From Pseudanabaena sp. UBA1465 (GTDB taxonomy: Bacteria; Cyanobacteriota; Cyanobacteriia; Pseudanabaenales; Pseudanabaenaceae): a stretch of DNA of 8,328 nucleotides. The DNA lies in NCBI GenBank assembly GCA_002325645.1, contig DCSN01000053.1, positions 4,686 to 13,013 on the forward strand, read 5' to 3'. Position 1 is the first letter of the stretch. Each line of letters begins with the position of its first letter. Positions 6,685 through 8,328 of this stretch are shown piece after piece. Below the pieces are notes generated by a model that worked only from the letters and a program-made list of their open reading frames with translations, was not told the origin of the DNA and ran no database searches. Both the position numbers and the translations under genes were made by a program.

Positions 6685-8175
6685 ATGAAAAAACATTCTT
6701 TGATTTGGAAAGCTGGATATGCAGTAGCGATCGCCACTGCTTGCATGATCGCTCCCTCCGTGCAGCGCAGTATTGCTCAGTATCCAACGCAAACACCTTC
6801 TCCGACACAAGAGTTCCCGACTTTTACTCCCTCTAAACCTCAGCCAATCCAGCCTCCACTTGGGATTACAACACCAACACAAACAGGACTTTGCGATCGC
6901 TTACTCGGCTCAATATGTAACCCTACAACGCCGAACCCTGATTCTTTTACTCCTGTTGGCACAATTGATAGGAGAGAAACTGATGCTGTCTGTAGTTACA
7001 CTGGCGGATGTCCAACTACGGCTGAAGTAACTTTTGAATCTGTCCAAGAATCATTGAAACAAGCGGAAAAGGTCACAGATAGTCCCACGGCTCTGGTATA
7101 TGTGAATACCTTTGATGATCGCCTAGAGATTTTAGTGATCCCGTCATCAGGGAAAGAGATTCGGAAGACCGTTATACTTCCCCCATCAGGACAAGAAAAG
7201 TCATCAGTCAAACAAATAGATGTCAAACAAAATCTAGTGACAGCAACAGTCCAAGATTTGCTAGATTCCATCCGTGACCCTACTAGTAATGATTACTTGC
7301 GACCATCTCAGAAACTCTACGATTGGTTGATTCGTCCTATTGAGGCGGACTTGGAGACAGCAAAAATCAAGACCTTGATCTTTGTGATGGATGGTCCTTT
7401 AAGAGCCATTCCCATTAGTGTTTTAAACGATGGCAAAAAGTTTCTCGTCCAAAAATATGCCACGGCCACTGTGCCATCAATGGGATTGGTTAATTTGAAA
7501 TTAAGCGATCGCCGCCGTTCGAGCATTCTGATCATGGGTTTAACAGAAGCACAGCAAGGTTTTGCCGCATTACCAAATGTAGATGTAGAGACCAATGCCA
7601 TTGCTTCTCAAATCTTGCAGGGTAAAGTCTTTCTCAACCAAAACTTTACAGTTGATACGCTCAGAGACCAACAAAACAAAAATAACTATGGGATTGTCCA
7701 TATTGCCACCCATGCTCAATTCCTGAGTGATACGATCAATGGTGCGTTTATCCAATTTTGGAATGATCGTTTATATCTCGACAAGTTACGGACGCTCAGT
7801 TTGGGAGAAGAACCCATCGAAATGTTGACCTTAAGTGCTTGTGAGACTGCGGTTGGACAAAACCTCGGTCTGAGTGGTACGGCTGTAGTTTCTAGGGCGA
7901 AAAGTGTACTTGCTTCACTCTGGGAAATCAGCGATGCGGGAACCACCCCATTGATGTTAGCTTTTTACAACAATTATTCGACATCAAAGAGTAAGGCGAT
8001 CGCCATCCAAAAAGCACAACTAGAACTACTGCAAGGCAAAGTGGAAATTAAGTCAGGGCAAGTCCAAGGAGTTGGCAATTTACCACCAATTCCCCTCAAG
8101 CAAGTTACATCAGATATCGATCTCAAGCATCCCTATTTTTGGGCTTCCTTTATCTTGGTTGGCAATTGGCTTTGA
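6685..8175 (+). CDS. Exported CHAT-domain peptidase-like protein
   Basis: CHAT domains (clan CD, caspase fold) are cysteine peptidases or their relatives, named from HetF-associated proteins with TPRs. The 496-residue product begins with a signal peptide (MKKH, hydrophobic 10-24, likely SIA|Q cut after 31), so it should act outside the cytoplasm. A Pro/Thr-rich linker (33-95) follows, then a region with Cys 70, 77, 103 and 109. The CHAT domain fills about 200-496: VMDGPLRAIPISVL (234-247), catalytic His343 in HIATHA, catalytic Cys386 in LSACETA, SGTAVVSRAKSVLASLWEIS (397-416), and KHPYFWASFILVGNW near the end. The His/Cys dyad is intact, so activity is plausible. No TPRs are present, unlike the classic architecture. 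ATAC (17-20) is a weak lipobox, so a lipoprotein is an alternative. It follows the porin gene in one operon. Its substrate is unknown. Confidence 0.92.
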   Translation: MKKHSLIWKAGYAVAIATACMIAPSVQRSIAQYPTQTPSPTQEFPTFTPSKPQPIQPPLGITTPTQTGLCDRLLGSICNPTTPNPDSFTPVGTIDRRETDAVCSYTGGCPTTAEVTFESVQESLKQAEKVTDSPTALVYVNTFDDRLEILVIPSSGKEIRKTVILPPSGQEKSSVKQIDVKQNLVTATVQDLLDSIRDPTSNDYLRPSQKLYDWLIRPIEADLETAKIKTLIFVMDGPLRAIPISVLNDGKKFLVQKYATATVPSMGLVNLKLSDRRRSSILIMGLTEAQQGFAALPNVDVETNAIASQILQGKVFLNQNFTVDTLRDQQNKNNYGIVHIATHAQFLSDTINGAFIQFWNDRLYLDKLRTLSLGEEPIEMLTLSACETAVGQNLGLSGTAVVSRAKSVLASLWEISDAGTTPLMLAFYNNYSTSKSKAIAIQKAQLELLQGKVEIKSGQVQGVGNLPPIPLKQVTSDIDLKHPYFWASFILVGNWL

Positions 8176-8208
8176 AAAAATTACAGCGTTCTGCGCTCAG
8201 ACCTAAAT

Positions 8209-8257
8209 CAAGAGATTTTTAAAAGTGCGGCGAAGCCGCACTTTTAAAAATCTCTTG
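8209..8257. repeat. 23-bp perfect hairpin in the operon 3' end
   Basis: Arms 8209-8231 and 8235-8257 pair perfectly around a GAA loop, with the GC-rich core GTGCGGC-GAA-GCCGCAC and AT-rich outer arms. It starts 34 bp after the CHAT stop codon. No T-run follows, so it is not a standard intrinsic terminator by itself. It could protect the mRNA 3' end, act as a Rho-related or backup terminator, or be a dispersed REP-like palindrome, which I recall as frequent in cyanobacterial intergenic DNA. Confidence 0.85.
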
Positions 8258-8267
8258 GGGTTCGCAT

Positions 8268-8299
8268 AAAAAGACCCTCGCTAAGCAAGGGTCTTTTTT
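8268..8299 (+). terminator. Intrinsic terminator of the porin-CHAT operon
   Basis: AAAAAGACCCT (8268-8278) pairs with AGGGTCTTTTT (8288-8298), with a short inner GC/GC pairing around a TAA loop, and six T residues (8294-8299) follow. This is a textbook intrinsic terminator. The A-run on the left makes it usable from the opposite strand too, so a convergent gene may lie beyond the right edge. Confidence 0.85.
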
Positions 8300-8328
8300 A
8301 TCTATTTGTGAACTACCAGACGCTGATG

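Noticed and set aside
6664..6882. Minus-strand frame of 72 codons across the porin-CHAT junction
   Set aside because: It is antisense to the ribosome binding site and signal peptide of the CHAT gene, with a composition rich in Arg, Cys and Trp that is typical of a shadow frame.
6996..7946. Several minus-strand frames of 60-95 codons inside the CHAT gene
   Set aside because: They are shadows of a well-supported plus-strand gene, have no conserved motifs and overlap each other in different frames.
6685..8175. CHAT gene as part of a type III-E CRISPR (TPR-CHAT) or another phage-defence locus
   Set aside because: There are no TPRs, no CRISPR array and no effector gene nearby, and the export signal places the protein outside the cytoplasm.
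8302..8328. Minus-strand end HQRLVVHK followed by TAG at the right edge
   Set aside because: It could be the last eight codons of a convergent gene, and the terminator before it would work in both directions, but eight codons cannot support a call.

Overview
The window looks like a chromosomal segment of a cyanobacterium. It carries fourteen copies of the octamer GCGATCGC (HIP1), which is highly over-represented in many cyanobacterial genomes. It also encodes an SLH-domain/OprB-type porin of the cyanobacterial outer-membrane kind and a CHAT-domain peptidase-like protein, and its intergenic DNA is AT-rich. A filamentous or Pseudanabaena-like lineage is my guess from style, not something the sequence proves.

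Layout. Bases 1-475 hold no intact gene. They contain a short open stretch on the minus strand that looks like a decayed gene end, a 12-bp tandem duplication and a leader hairpin. Next is hrcA (476-1540, +), the CIRCE-binding heat-shock repressor, followed by an AT-rich gap with a plausible promoter and a small palindrome. A 469-residue helical protein of unknown function follows (1928-3337, +). It converges, across a small hairpin, on a YheT-type alpha/beta hydrolase (3399-4442, -). The divergent gap 4443-4792 holds a promoter candidate for each side and an 18-bp perfect inverted repeat. A two-gene operon then runs rightward: an SLH/OprB porin (4793 or 4805 to 6649) and, 35 bp later, an exported CHAT-domain protein (6685-8175). 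A 23-bp perfect hairpin and a classical intrinsic terminator (8268-8299) close the operon.

How the genes fit together. hrcA, the unknown gene and the hydrolase look like independent single-gene units. The clear functional pairing is porin plus CHAT protein: both have N-terminal export signals, their spacing is tight, the second gene has a good ribosome binding site, and there is one promoter and one terminator. This suggests a cell-envelope module in which a caspase-fold peptidase-like protein acts in the periplasm or at the outer membrane beside a porin. That role is inference.

Best candidates for a second look: the porin-CHAT operon; the start of the porin gene, where a strong Shine-Dalgarno leads only to AUG-UGA and the signal peptide contains a 4x12-bp tandem repeat; and the long perfect palindromes at 4546-4582 and 8209-8257. 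I see no CRISPR array, tRNA, rRNA or intact insertion sequence.
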